Shown here one piece after another: positions 11,247 to 19,980 of a stretch of DNA of 64,000 bases. The translations under genes were made by a program, and so were the position numbers. The notes beneath the pieces are model-generated. The model did not search any database, was not told the DNA's origin, and saw only the letters and a program-made list of their open reading frames with translations. The stretch comes from Clavulina sp. PMI_390. Taxonomy: Eukaryota; Basidiomycota; Agaricomycetes; Cantharellales; Hydnaceae. The stretch is taken from positions 78,676 to 142,675 of the forward strand of contig WIDE01000028.1 of NCBI GenBank assembly GCA_015039315.1, read 5' to 3'. Numbering within the stretch: the first letter of the stretch is position 1; each line of letters starts with the position of its first letter.

Positions 11247-12181
11247 TCAGGACGTCATCTCCTCACTCGTTGGCTCGTGCTCACCAGCCTTCACTTCTGA
11301 CCTGACCAGGACGAGCTTTGCATCTTCATCGTCTTCGGAAGCGAATGTATATTGCTGGACTGAGATGAATGATTCGTCATGATACCCAGGCTTCAAGTGC
11401 TGGATGAAACGGACCTTCGGCGTTGGCCCAGACCTGGACAAATTAATGATGTGAGCTGACATTATCACGGGAAAATAGGACGGAATGGGTTCAAATTCCA
11501 TACGAGGTTCTTAGTGATACGTCTCAGAATGCCCCCATGAGCGACAACTAGATTGAGAACGCAGGTCTTAATCACGAGGAATAGCAGACTCGGCCGCATC
11601 AGAGGTAGACGTAGACTGACCAACGATCTCCTTCTCTGGACGCGCTCTGAGCCACTTGCGCACCCATTTCGCGCGCTCTAGAACATTTTCTGGATCAAAG
11701 TCGCCCTGTTTAGAGTTCCAGTCATCCTCGAGGGAGCTAAAGTCGATCCCAACGAATTCGGGGTCTTTCTCAAGCTCAGCCTTGTCACGACCAGTATCGC
11801 CTGACGCGAATAATATCAATAAGATATATGGATCCGTAGGGGTCCATGTGCTGCTCAGTTGTGAGTGGTTCACTCACAAGGAAGACTGGCAACTTCTTGT
11901 AGCCTGCTTAGTGCGATGATGCCTTTCGTCGGGCCGAGCTCAGCCTCGAGTTTGGCTCGCAGCGCCGGGAAACCCAAGATCGTCGTTTGCAGTGTGCGAG
12001 ACAGAGGAGATGAGACGAGCAACTCAGCCGTCTGCTGGATGTTCTGCGCCGTGAGGCCATTCAGCTTGGCAGACTGTTCACGCCCCAGAGCGGTGAGGGG
12101 AGCATCAAGGATCGAGAAGTCATCGGCCACGTTGTGCTCGGCTTGGGCGTGGCGCGTGAGATGGAGGATCTTGGAGGTCAT
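11247..12181 (-). CDS. Phosphoglycerate mutase-like histidine phosphatase (copy B)
   Basis: The ATG at 12181 starts MTSKILHLTRHAQAEHN. Downstream blocks SSPLSRTLQTTILG, GIDFSSLEDDWN and KWVRKWLRARPEKEIV are almost identical to copy A. The exon with the second catalytic His reads VVAHGGILRRIT, where copy A has HGDFLRRLT. The tail ends TSEEMTS before the stop at 11247. The splice layout matches copy A. The catalytic His pair is retained, so the gene looks functional. It is the PGM member of the middle, most complete block of the duplicated locus, with an SDR gene upstream on the same strand. Confidence 0.87.
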
Positions 12182-12687
12182 CGAAGGGGAGATCGAATCA
12201 AGATGGATGAAAAACTTCGGCTGAAATAACGGACAACTTGAACGACGTTGACGTGCCGCCACGCGCACACCTCGCACAGCCCAACCCCGCGCGCTCCACG
12301 TTGGATGAGACCGCAAGGATTTTCCCCATGCCCGATGCCGTGTCAATACACGGCCATAGTACTGTTTTACGCGTAAAAGAGCAGTACATGTTGTCCTGCA
12401 TCTCGTTGCGCCATGCAACGTGCATCGTCACATTTAAGCCGTGTCGCAAGTCGATATTGAAGGACTGGGAACATTGAAACAGCTACCTCCCCCAAGAGAC
12501 TCCCGGCGCCATGATGTATATCCAAGAAAAGTATTCATATTATTTCGCTAAGCCACATTCGTGTCTCTGAGTTCATGCTGGAGAACAACATAGATATTAT
12601 TGATTCATTGAGTGGAATTGCTCATGCGGTCCATTTGTGTCCATTTACATGATATTACAGAGTAAGTGGCTGGAATTCCATCAGGGT
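12182..12687. other. Duplicated intergenic spacer (PGM upstream region)
   Basis: This 506-bp spacer lies between the PGM copy B start and the SDR1 stop. Its part from about 12380 to 12540 is clearly homologous to 10390-10590 upstream of copy A, for example around tgtcgcaagtcgatattgaag and cccggcgcc. It should contain the PGM promoter and the SDR1 terminator. No gene was seen. Confidence 0.6.
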
Positions 12688-14214
12688 TTAGATGACGAAG
12701 TCTTGCTTCACTAGGGACTCGCTTAGTGTCCAGAGCTTCTCACCGTCCTCCTAGACACAGGAAAGGAAATAATGGATATATTTAGCCTATTATGTCGGAA
12801 AGAGTAGCAAGCATGGAGTAGTCCACGTACCTGGGCTGAAGCATGAGCCGCACGAGCTCCGTTAGCGACATCGCCGTCTGCCATATACGCGCCCGAGTAG
12901 GGAATCACGCTGGGGTCAAAGGCAGCGACAAGATGTCTGGAAGATCAAAGGTCGGGGCAGCACGGAGGAGGAAGAGTAAGCTGGCAGTTCGTTCTCTAAT
13001 GAGATAGCGTAAGACTTACGTGGTAGCACCTTGTGGCACTGTCTTGGTGGGGACAAGCCAGACGCCCTTCTCGTCGGTCAGACCAAGAGTGACGAAAGCG
13101 GTAGGCTCGACATATCGTCCAAGATCAGTCCCAAGGATCGCTGCAGTAGAGGCTCGGTAAGCAACGAATACAACATGACGAGGAAACAGTGGTGATGTCA
13201 TACCTCCAGGGTGGACTGCGTAGGCGACAACAGGGACACCTTTCTCTTTGGCTCGCCTTGCAACCTCATTGACGAACAATACGTTTGCCGTCTTGCTCTG
13301 GCCATAACCAAGCCAGCGATCGTACGTTTTGCCATCGGAAAAGTTGTAGTCGTCGAAACGGAACGGAGAAGCGTTGTGACCCCAGCTCGTAATGTTCACG
13401 AAACGAGCGGGATTCTCAGGGGTGCCAGCAGCCACGAGACGAGGGAAGATGAGAGACGTGAACAAAAATGGCGCCAAGTGGTTGATAGCGAGATGCGATT
13501 CGAAGCCGTCTGGCGTTTGGCTAAAGGGAGCGGCCATGATACCCGCATTGCTGATGAAAACCTGGCGCGAGAATTTCAGTATCCAAGTCCCGTTTACAAG
13601 CGTGCGAATAGATACGCACATGGATAGGCTCAGGGTACGCGTTGACGGTGGCCGCTGCTTGACGAGCGCCATCGAGGGATCCCAGATCCAAAACTAGGCC
13701 ACGGAGGTTTGCCTGCGGAAATTCTTCCTGAATATGAGTGATTGTCTCTTGGCAACTGAACGCGCACAAGTAGATAGGAGATGAATGCGGAAATCAGAGG
13801 TAATACATCACAAGATGGCTGCAAGTACCAACCTCTTCTCGCTGCGACAGCCGATGATGACCAGGTTCGCATATTTGGCGGCTGCACGAGCAACCTCAGA
13901 GCCAAGGCCACCCCACGTAGCGCCTACGATTTAGGTCAGTCCACAGATCAAAGTCGACGGGTTCTGCCGAGGCTACGCACCAGAAACGATAACTAAACAA
14001 GTCGGCAGGGTGGTGAAAGGTCTTATTCAGAGGGATGAAGAAGGAAGAGGAATTGGAAAGGTTATCTCACTGTTTTTTCCTTGGATGTGTTGAGACAAGG
14101 CCTCGACGACCTGGGATAATGCACTCATTAGCCTGAGTGAAGGAGCATGCTTGGCTCCGAATGACTCACTTGGTCAGAAGTCGACTCGAAGTTGAATGCG
14201 GTAACCTTGGACAT
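12688..14214 (-). CDS. Short-chain dehydrogenase/reductase, retinol-dehydrogenase type (SDR1)
   Basis: The ATG at 14214 starts MSKVTAFNFESTSDQ. Short exons follow: VVEALSQHIQGK, then LVIVSG joined to ATWGGLGSEVARAA, which gives the Rossmann GxxxGxG motif. Next come PEPIH joined to VFISNAGIM (the NNAG-like motif), NITSWGHNAS with the catalytic Ser region, and the active-site YGQSK (YxxxK). The C-terminal exons read ILGTDLGRYVEPTAF, VIPYSGAYMADGDVA and EDGEKLWTLSESLV, ending at 12688. The protein is an NAD(P)-dependent oxidoreductase, probably cytosolic; the substrate cannot be read from sequence. About eight exons are implied. It is the complete SDR of the middle block and has a paralogue at 17291. 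Confidence 0.88.
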
Positions 14215-14938
14215 TCTTGGATGGTTTTGAACCAGGAGAGTTAAGTGTTGATCGTAGGCGAAGGGAGTACTGTAGATGTGTGATGGATCGGTACAGAGCA
14301 GTGGGCAGTGGCCTTTTATACCGCGACGATGGTGGTGGAGGGCGTTAGGTGGAGGTCAGTGGAGGCTTGCAGAGGCAGGTGGTAAGTGAGGTCTAAAGGG
14401 GCACTTAACATCCCCGGCGAATACGCTTTTCGATGAGAGGAGGCAGCACACAAAGAGGAAGCCGAACTATCCGTCGACGACAAAAACCCTATCTGTGCTT
14501 GTTGATTACTATCAAATACCGAAATTCACGGCCTGTCTTGCAGTTTGCTCCAGCGGCCCAACATTATGATGAGTTCCTAAGGGTTTTAGAAATACGGAAG
14601 CATGGAAGTATCGCCAAGGCGCGGGTAACGCAAAGTATTTCACCCTCAGAACACTACGCAACTGAAGTGTTCAGTGTTGGGAGACCTTTCTGGCCAAATA
14701 TGGTATGTGACGTCGTGTGCCGCAGTTTGGCCACAATTCTCACGCTCCTCCACTGTCCTTGCGCACATGGTACCGCCTCCACTCGCTGTCATGTGCTAGT
14801 GTCGCAGGTCCCCAACCATGAAAATCGGCTAAGACATTGAGAGGGAGAGCTGAATCGTAACGCAGCTTACCGAAGGAAACCTGGCATCACCCCAGGAGTC
14901 TGTCAATAACACCAGCATACGTCCACCATCTGGGGGCG
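14215..14938. other. Divergent intergenic region between SDR1 and the F-box gene
   Basis: This 724-bp region lies between two divergently transcribed genes and should hold both promoters. The part from about 14650 is homologous to about 19310-19575 in the second block, sharing cacgctcctccactg and the following bases. Short open frames here are not conserved between the two copies. No gene is called. Confidence 0.6.
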
Positions 14939-16426
14939 ATGGATCAAATAAACACTCTCAATCGGCTCCATACTGTTGTAAATCTCATTCCCGAGCTCCT
15001 GTCGGAGATCTTTGTCTATGTTCTGCGTGGTCATGGCCACATTTCCCCACAGCGAATCACATCCATCGAGATATCTTCGATGAGACGTGCTCGGCTTAAC
15101 CTGTGTGCAGTTTGTGTCCGCTGGCGGGAAATCGCTTTATCTACACCTTTGCTTTGGAGTATCGTTAGCTTCCCGCCATTGGTACCCATTTCGAACACGA
15201 AATTTCACGGGGGTGGTCAGCTTCGCTCCAGCCCAGAGGCTGAAGACCGCATAGTCGCTCGCTTCGTTATGGATATCTTTGACGAGGAGCTTAGGCGGGC
15301 GGGGAATAGTGCGCTTTCCCTGCACATATTAGATCCCTTGGACGATTGCCAGTCATATATGATCCCCTTATTCTCTTCTCGCTCAGCCGAGGCTATCAAA
15401 ATCGTCAATCGGCTGCTTCCCTGCTGCAAGCACTTGCACATTGCCGCTGATGCAGTATCCCTCATTCGCCTCTTGTGCCCACCCGCCTCTCTATCTCTCT
15501 CGCATCCATATTTACAATCACTTTCGACTTCTATTCAGCTGCGCAATGCTGGACAGTCAATCTCTGGCGTGTTGGACCTATCATGGGCTAATCATCTACA
15601 TGAATTAAAAGTTATGAATCGTGTATACCAGCAGCCCGTGCGTCTTAAAATTTCCTCAAATGCAGTGTTGCGTCGCCTGGACGTTACAGAAGTATCATCA
15701 GAAGACGCCATCACTATTCTGGAACAAAGCCCTCGGCTGGAAGAGCTTTATTGGACCTCAACAGATCTTCTTATCTTACCCCTGGGACCTATACACCTGC
15801 CTTGCCTCACTCATCTAATTCTCTCGGGTGCAAATGTGCCTTACGCATTGCCGTTGCTTGACGCACCTCAGCTTGAGCGTCTGGAGATCCACTACCGATG
15901 GGGCGCTGTTGGAAACCACATCCGGTCGCCATTATCAAACTCCCACCAGTTTCCTCGCCTCAGAACCCTCATTATCGACGGATCTCCTCACATTTTGGGT
16001 GACTCAAATTCTGTGCTTGAGCGCTTCATGGAAGGTCACCCAAGCCTGCAATTCATATATTTGCAATTTACCTCTATGCCCGATACATTAATGCAAACGC
16101 TTTCCGTTTTGCCTTCTCTGTGTCACCTAAGTCTGGAGCACAACCCTGAAACAGGAGGCGATGGGATCATGATTATTCTCCAGGCGTGGTATGCCAAGGC
16201 ACAGAAAGCTAGAGCTCATCCCTTCCACCCAACTCTTTACCTCCGCCGAGGGGACCTATTCGAAGAGTTCCTAGATATTGAGCCGTCGGAGTTTGTAGTG
16301 TTTGCTCGTCAGGTACTATTGGAGTTTCCGCCATTTTCAGTCCGGTCTAGTGCTGCAGCGTCCTGGGATGGTGTCTTCCAAGCTCTGGATGCTGGAAAGG
16401 GATTGCGGGAGTTTTGGCAACAATGA
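14939..16426 (+). CDS. F-box-like leucine-rich protein
   Basis: This is a single-exon frame of 495 residues. The N-terminus NLIPELLSEIFVYVL followed by LCAVCVRWREIALSTP is a typical basidiomycete F-box-like motif, which in this family binds Skp1 in SCF ubiquitin ligases. The rest is leucine-rich, with segments such as PRLEELYWTS, LPCLTHLILSG, LERLEIHYRW and LCHLSLEHNPE that suggest degenerate leucine-rich repeats for substrate binding. No signal peptide or membrane helix is seen. The target is unknown. A truncated copy remains at 19575. Confidence 0.85.
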   Translation: MDQINTLNRLHTVVNLIPELLSEIFVYVLRGHGHISPQRITSIEISSMRRARLNLCAVCVRWREIALSTPLLWSIVSFPPLVPISNTKFHGGGQLRSSPEAEDRIVARFVMDIFDEELRRAGNSALSLHILDPLDDCQSYMIPLFSSRSAEAIKIVNRLLPCCKHLHIAADAVSLIRLLCPPASLSLSHPYLQSLSTSIQLRNAGQSISGVLDLSWANHLHELKVMNRVYQQPVRLKISSNAVLRRLDVTEVSSEDAITILEQSPRLEELYWTSTDLLILPLGPIHLPCLTHLILSGANVPYALPLLDAPQLERLEIHYRWGAVGNHIRSPLSNSHQFPRLRTLIIDGSPHILGDSNSVLERFMEGHPSLQFIYLQFTSMPDTLMQTLSVLPSLCHLSLEHNPETGGDGIMIILQAWYAKAQKARAHPFHPTLYLRRGDLFEEFLDIEPSEFVVFARQVLLEFPPFSVRSSAAASWDGVFQALDAGKGLREFWQQ

Positions 16427-16799
16427 CGGATTATCCACCTATTAAGTGAGTGTTAACGTGACATATGGTTGATTACAGGGCACTAGAGTAATGTAAAATG
16501 ATTAATTGATGTCACAGAACATGGATAGGCTAGGCAGCTGAATTGCACCGGACTCTACTCGAACTGCAAGCGGTATTCTTTAAGGGAAACCCCCAGTCAG
16601 AGAGACCCTCCGTTACTAAAGCGGCCTCCCCATTACTCGCACCCGCTCCACTCTCTTCACCGTCTCCACTGTGCTGCTACACCAAAGTACGCAGTAGACG
16701 TCCTGAGCCCAGTCCCATTCAAATAAGGAGCAAGAAATCGCCAAGAATGACCCAAGCTTGGATGGGGTACTTATGAAATTGTGGTCTTCCGTTATTGAT
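16427..16799. other. Duplicated 3' flank of the F-box gene
   Basis: This 373-bp stretch is non-coding as far as I can see. Its right part is homologous to about 19755-19945 in the second block (shared strings around aaataaggagcaag and ggtacttatg). Confidence 0.6.
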
Positions 16800-16912
16800 A
16801 TCTAGAATACTACATTTAATCTGTATCATACCACGGACTGAAGAGTTTGTGGGAACGGCGAAGAGCGGATAGCTGGATATACCCCAGCGTGGTTGCTTCA
16901 GATTCTTAACCT
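16800..16912 (-). pseudogene. Relic of the NUP98-96 terminal exon
   Basis: The reverse strand reads EATTLGYIQLSALRRSHKLF, matching the true terminal exon at about 19981-20060 (EATKLGYIQSSALRRF and onward). A one-base change of length after ALRR shifts the frame and removes the proper end. Homology stops near 16900. It is a leftover of segmental duplication 2 and not a gene. Confidence 0.85.
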
Positions 16913-16999
16913 GAATAGGGTCTTCGATTCTCCGGAATCTGTGGGACAGAGCAGGCGCCTTCTGCGACCCAACCTTTGTGGGTAGCGGCCGCGAGCGCA

Positions 17000-17135
17000 A
17001 GGTCGGTCTTGGCCAACTACTCGCACCCCATAGTGTTGAGGCGAGCGTGAGGGACGGGATATTCATTGGAAACGTTATGGCTGGCTTGTGTGTGGCCCAT
17101 GAGGTGGAGGACTTTGGCTGCTATGGAAGGAGGCC
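17000..17135 (-). pseudogene. Relic of the first exon of the PGM gene (copy C)
   Basis: The reverse strand reads MAAKVLHLMGHTQASHNV, aligned with the intact MASKILHLTRHAQAEHN. The catalytic RHA has become GHT. Soon after, an in-frame TAG replaces the residue after LNTMGCE, where the intact genes have LTALGREQ. Homology fades toward 17000. With the catalytic motif destroyed and a stop codon present, this is a pseudogene. It is the third PGM of the locus. Confidence 0.87.
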
Positions 17136-17290
17136 GGGACGGCATCCAGCTTTGACCCAGAGTAAACAATTAACCATTGCATTTCGACTGTGTTGGGCCG
17201 AATGGCTCGCATGATTAAGATATATCCAATGCCATATGATTCGGAAGTACTACGGTACACAGCGAGCAGCTACGACGTAATAGAGATGAT

Positions 17291-18863
17291 TCAGATAATA
17301 AAGTCATGCTTCACAAGAGACTCGCTCAGCGCCCAGAGCTTTTCGCCGTCCTCCTAGATATCGAGAACGACGACGACGACGACGGTTAGTTCTCGCTCAT
17401 ATGCTGGATAGTGTAACCGCGAATCGCAAATAGAAAGCCGCTGACGTACCTGGGATGAAGCATGGGCCGCACGAGCTTCGTTATCAACGTTGCCATCTAC
17501 CATATATGCGCCAGAATAAGGGATCACACTGGGGTCGAAGGCTGCCACAAGATGCCTGCGAGATCGAAGGTCGGAGTACGATGCCAGGGGCCACTAAGTT
17601 TCTATTCCATTCCACCGTCTGCAGGAGAGAAGCACTTACGTGGCAGCACCTTGGGGCAATGTTTTGGTTGGGATGAGCCATTCGCCTTTCTCATCGGTAA
17701 GACCGAGCGAGTGGAAGGCGGTAGGCTCAACGTATTTCCCAAGGTCAGTCCCAAGGATTGCTGTTGCAACAGTCTCGTAAGCGTGAAATGGACGCAAGAT
17801 GATGAGCGAGGAAAGAAAGAAAGAAAGAAAGGTCACATACTTCCGGGATGTACCGCAAATGCAGCAACTGGAACGCTTTTCTCTTTCGTTCGTCTTGCTA
17901 GTTCGTTGACGAACAGAATGTTTGCCGTCTTGCTTTGCCCATAGCCCAACCAGCGATCGTACGTTTTACCACCGGAAAAGTTGTAGTCGTCGAAATGGAA
18001 CGGAGAGGCGTTATGACCCCAACTAGTAATGTTCACAAAGCGAGCGGGATCCTCAGGGGTACCGGCAGCCACGAGACGAGGGAAGATGAGGGACGTGAAC
18101 AGGAACGGCGCCAAGTGGTTGATAGCGAGATGCGATTCGAAGCCGTCTGGCGTTTGGCTAAAGGGAGCAGCCATTATTCCTGCATTGCTGATAAATACCT
18201 AGAGAAATGTTTTATGAGAGAAGAAGCCTTGGATTGCATCGTATGAAGAGTGTTCCGCACATGGATAGGTTCGGGATACGCGTTGACGGTAGCAGCTGCC
18301 TGACGAGCACCATCGAAGGTTCCGAAATCCATGATCAAGCCACGTAGACCTGCCTGCGGAGATTCTTCATGGATGTGGGCAATCGTTTCTTTGAAGCTAG
18401 GCCCACACAAGCAAACGAGGAGATTAATACAAGAATCAGGAGCAAGACGTTACGGGAGGGCTGGAGAAACTGACCTCTTCTCAGTACGACAGCCGATGAT
18501 GACGAGGTTTGCATATTTAGCAGCTGCTCGAGCAACTTTAGAGCCAAGGCCGCCCCACGTAGCACCTGTGGTTCTGGTCAGCCTACAGAAAATTCGAGCC
18601 ATTAGCTCCGGCTGGCATTACTCACCAGACACGATAACTAGAGAAATTCGCCCATGGTCAAGGACAAAATGCTGATCAGAAGGACGAATAGCTGGGGAGG
18701 AACGGAAATAATATCTCACTATTTTTTCCTTTGATGTACTGAGACAAAGCTTCGACTACCTGAGGTGATAAACGTATTAGCTTGAATGGAGGAGCATGGT
18801 TGCTACAAAACAGCTCACTTGGTCAGAATTCGAGTCAAAATTGAATGCGGTGACATTCGACAT
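17291..18863 (-). CDS. Short-chain dehydrogenase/reductase, retinol-dehydrogenase type (SDR2)
   Basis: The ATG at 18863 starts MSNVTAFNFDSNSDQ. The same exon chain as SDR1 is found: the glycine-rich region around GGLGSKVARAAAKYANLV, VFISNAGIMAAPF, NITSWGHNASPF, the active-site YGQSK, then ILGTDLGKYVEPTAF, VIPYSGAYMVDGNVD and EDGEKLWALSESLV, ending at 17291. Cofactor and catalytic residues are all kept, so both paralogues look active. Two simple repeats lie in its introns (17367 and 17811). Its neighbours in this block, the PGM and F-box copies, are both decayed. Confidence 0.87.
17367..17384. repeat. (ACG)6 microsatellite in an SDR2 intron
   Basis: Six perfect acg triplets lie inside the last intron of SDR2, just after the donor-side exon boundary on the minus strand. 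SDR1 lacks it at the matching place. Confidence 0.9.
17811..17830. repeat. (GAAA)5 microsatellite in an SDR2 intron
   Basis: Five perfect gaaa units lie in the SDR2 intron between the HPG exon and the ILGTDLG exon. They read as a pyrimidine tract on the transcribed strand, next to the acceptor side. Confidence 0.9.
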
Positions 18864-19574
18864 GCTTGGTTAATGTTGGACTCGGAGATCGAAGCGTTGA
18901 ATACAGGCTACGAAGGGAGCAATGTGAATGTGAATGTGCGATGAGACTGGTACGGGTCAGTGCTAAGAGACCTTTATGCCACAACGGCGCTGGTGGAGGG
19001 GCGTCTTGGTGGAGGTCAGTGGAGACTAGCGTAAGTTTTGACCCCATCAAGGCGCTGAGAGCTGACTAAAGCTGGCTTAAACCCAATGGAATGGGACAAT
19101 ATCCCCGCAAAAGCCAAAGTCTCCGCTGACGACAATCCTCATTTGTCCGTGCTTGATGATTGTTGACTTAATAGTCCGTCTAAGGGCTCATATCAGTTGC
19201 CCAAGCCGTCAGAGTATTCATAGATTTGTGAAGAAGAAATAAACTTGAGCTCGAGATATTTTGTTTGGGTGCATGAATTGTAGGGTACCCACTGCGATGT
19301 GAGGTGCTCAAGCAGTGTGAACCAGCTGGCTGGTAGAGGGCCAAGTCTAAGAGATTACATGTGTGCGATGACGTACTTGTTCCCACGCTCCTCCACTGCC
19401 CACCTGCACGATGCAGCCTCCACTCGCTTCCGCCACATGCTAGCCGAACCGGCCAATCTAGAAAGAGATAAGTTGTATTACGTTCGGCGCAATAGCAATC
19501 CAGGGCAGCCCCAGCATTATAGATCCGTACACAACACACACCAGCGTACTGGATCTCAAGTGCTTTCGTAATCA
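18864..19574. other. Intergenic region upstream of SDR2
   Basis: This 711-bp region is homologous over much of its length to 14215-14938 in the first block. It should contain the SDR2 promoter. No intact gene was seen. Confidence 0.6.
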
Positions 19575-19745
19575 GCACGATGGTATTGCAAGCCTCATCC
19601 CTAACCTCCTCTCGGAGGTCTTTGTCTTTGTCCTGCGTAGCCTTGGCCACATGTCCCACAAGATATTATATCTGTCGAGATATCCTCAATGAGGCGTGCT
19701 CTCCTTCTCTGCGTTGTTTGTGTCAGGTGCGGGAGTTATAACATG
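19575..19745 (+). pseudogene. Relic of the F-box gene 5' end
   Basis: Bases 19590-19740 match 14980-15135 of the intact F-box gene, for example ctcggaggtctttgtctttgtcctgcg. The start codon region is altered, small indels break the frame, and the sequence stops matching after the equivalent of CAVCVRW. It then continues with 3'-flank homology. An internal deletion of about 1.4 kb therefore removed the leucine-rich body. Not functional. Confidence 0.87.
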
Positions 19746-19980
19746 AGGACTATGGTCAGTAAAGCCGTTGGGCACTCAATCACCATTACACCTTCCCTAC
19801 TGCTGACTTCGACTCCATTCTCCAAGGTGTATATCATACTCGTAAGCTCAGGTTCGTCCAAATAAGGGGCAAGGGCAGCAGCCCAAGCGGCGAACTAGTC
19901 ACGAAGAGGTACTTATGGAATTGTAATCGCACACTATTGGTAACTAAAGTACTACATTTAATCTGTACCAAATAAGAACA

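Larger units (their letters stand above)
8925..12970. repeat. Segmental tandem duplication 1 (channel tail, PGM gene, SDR 3' end)
   Basis: The stretch from about 8925 to 10850 is repeated at about 10858-12970. Homologous pairs, in the same order and orientation, are the channel gene tail (8925-9290 with 10858-11225), the PGM gene (9295-10225 with 11247-12181), its upstream spacer (about 10390-10590 with 12380-12540), and the SDR final coding region (10695-10850 with about 12820-12970). The junction lies at about 10855, where SDR relic sequence runs straight into channel-tail relic sequence. The left copy kept the complete channel gene; the right copy kept the complete SDR gene. Confidence 0.88.

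Noticed and set aside
13521..13672. Frameshift in SDR1 between EPIH and the NAG motif
   Set aside because: A short intron beginning gtgcgtatc and ending ccag explains the break. SDR2 has an intron at the same place.
17811..17830. GAAA run considered as part of a mobile element
   Set aside because: It is a short perfect microsatellite inside an intron, with no terminal repeats or target duplication around it.
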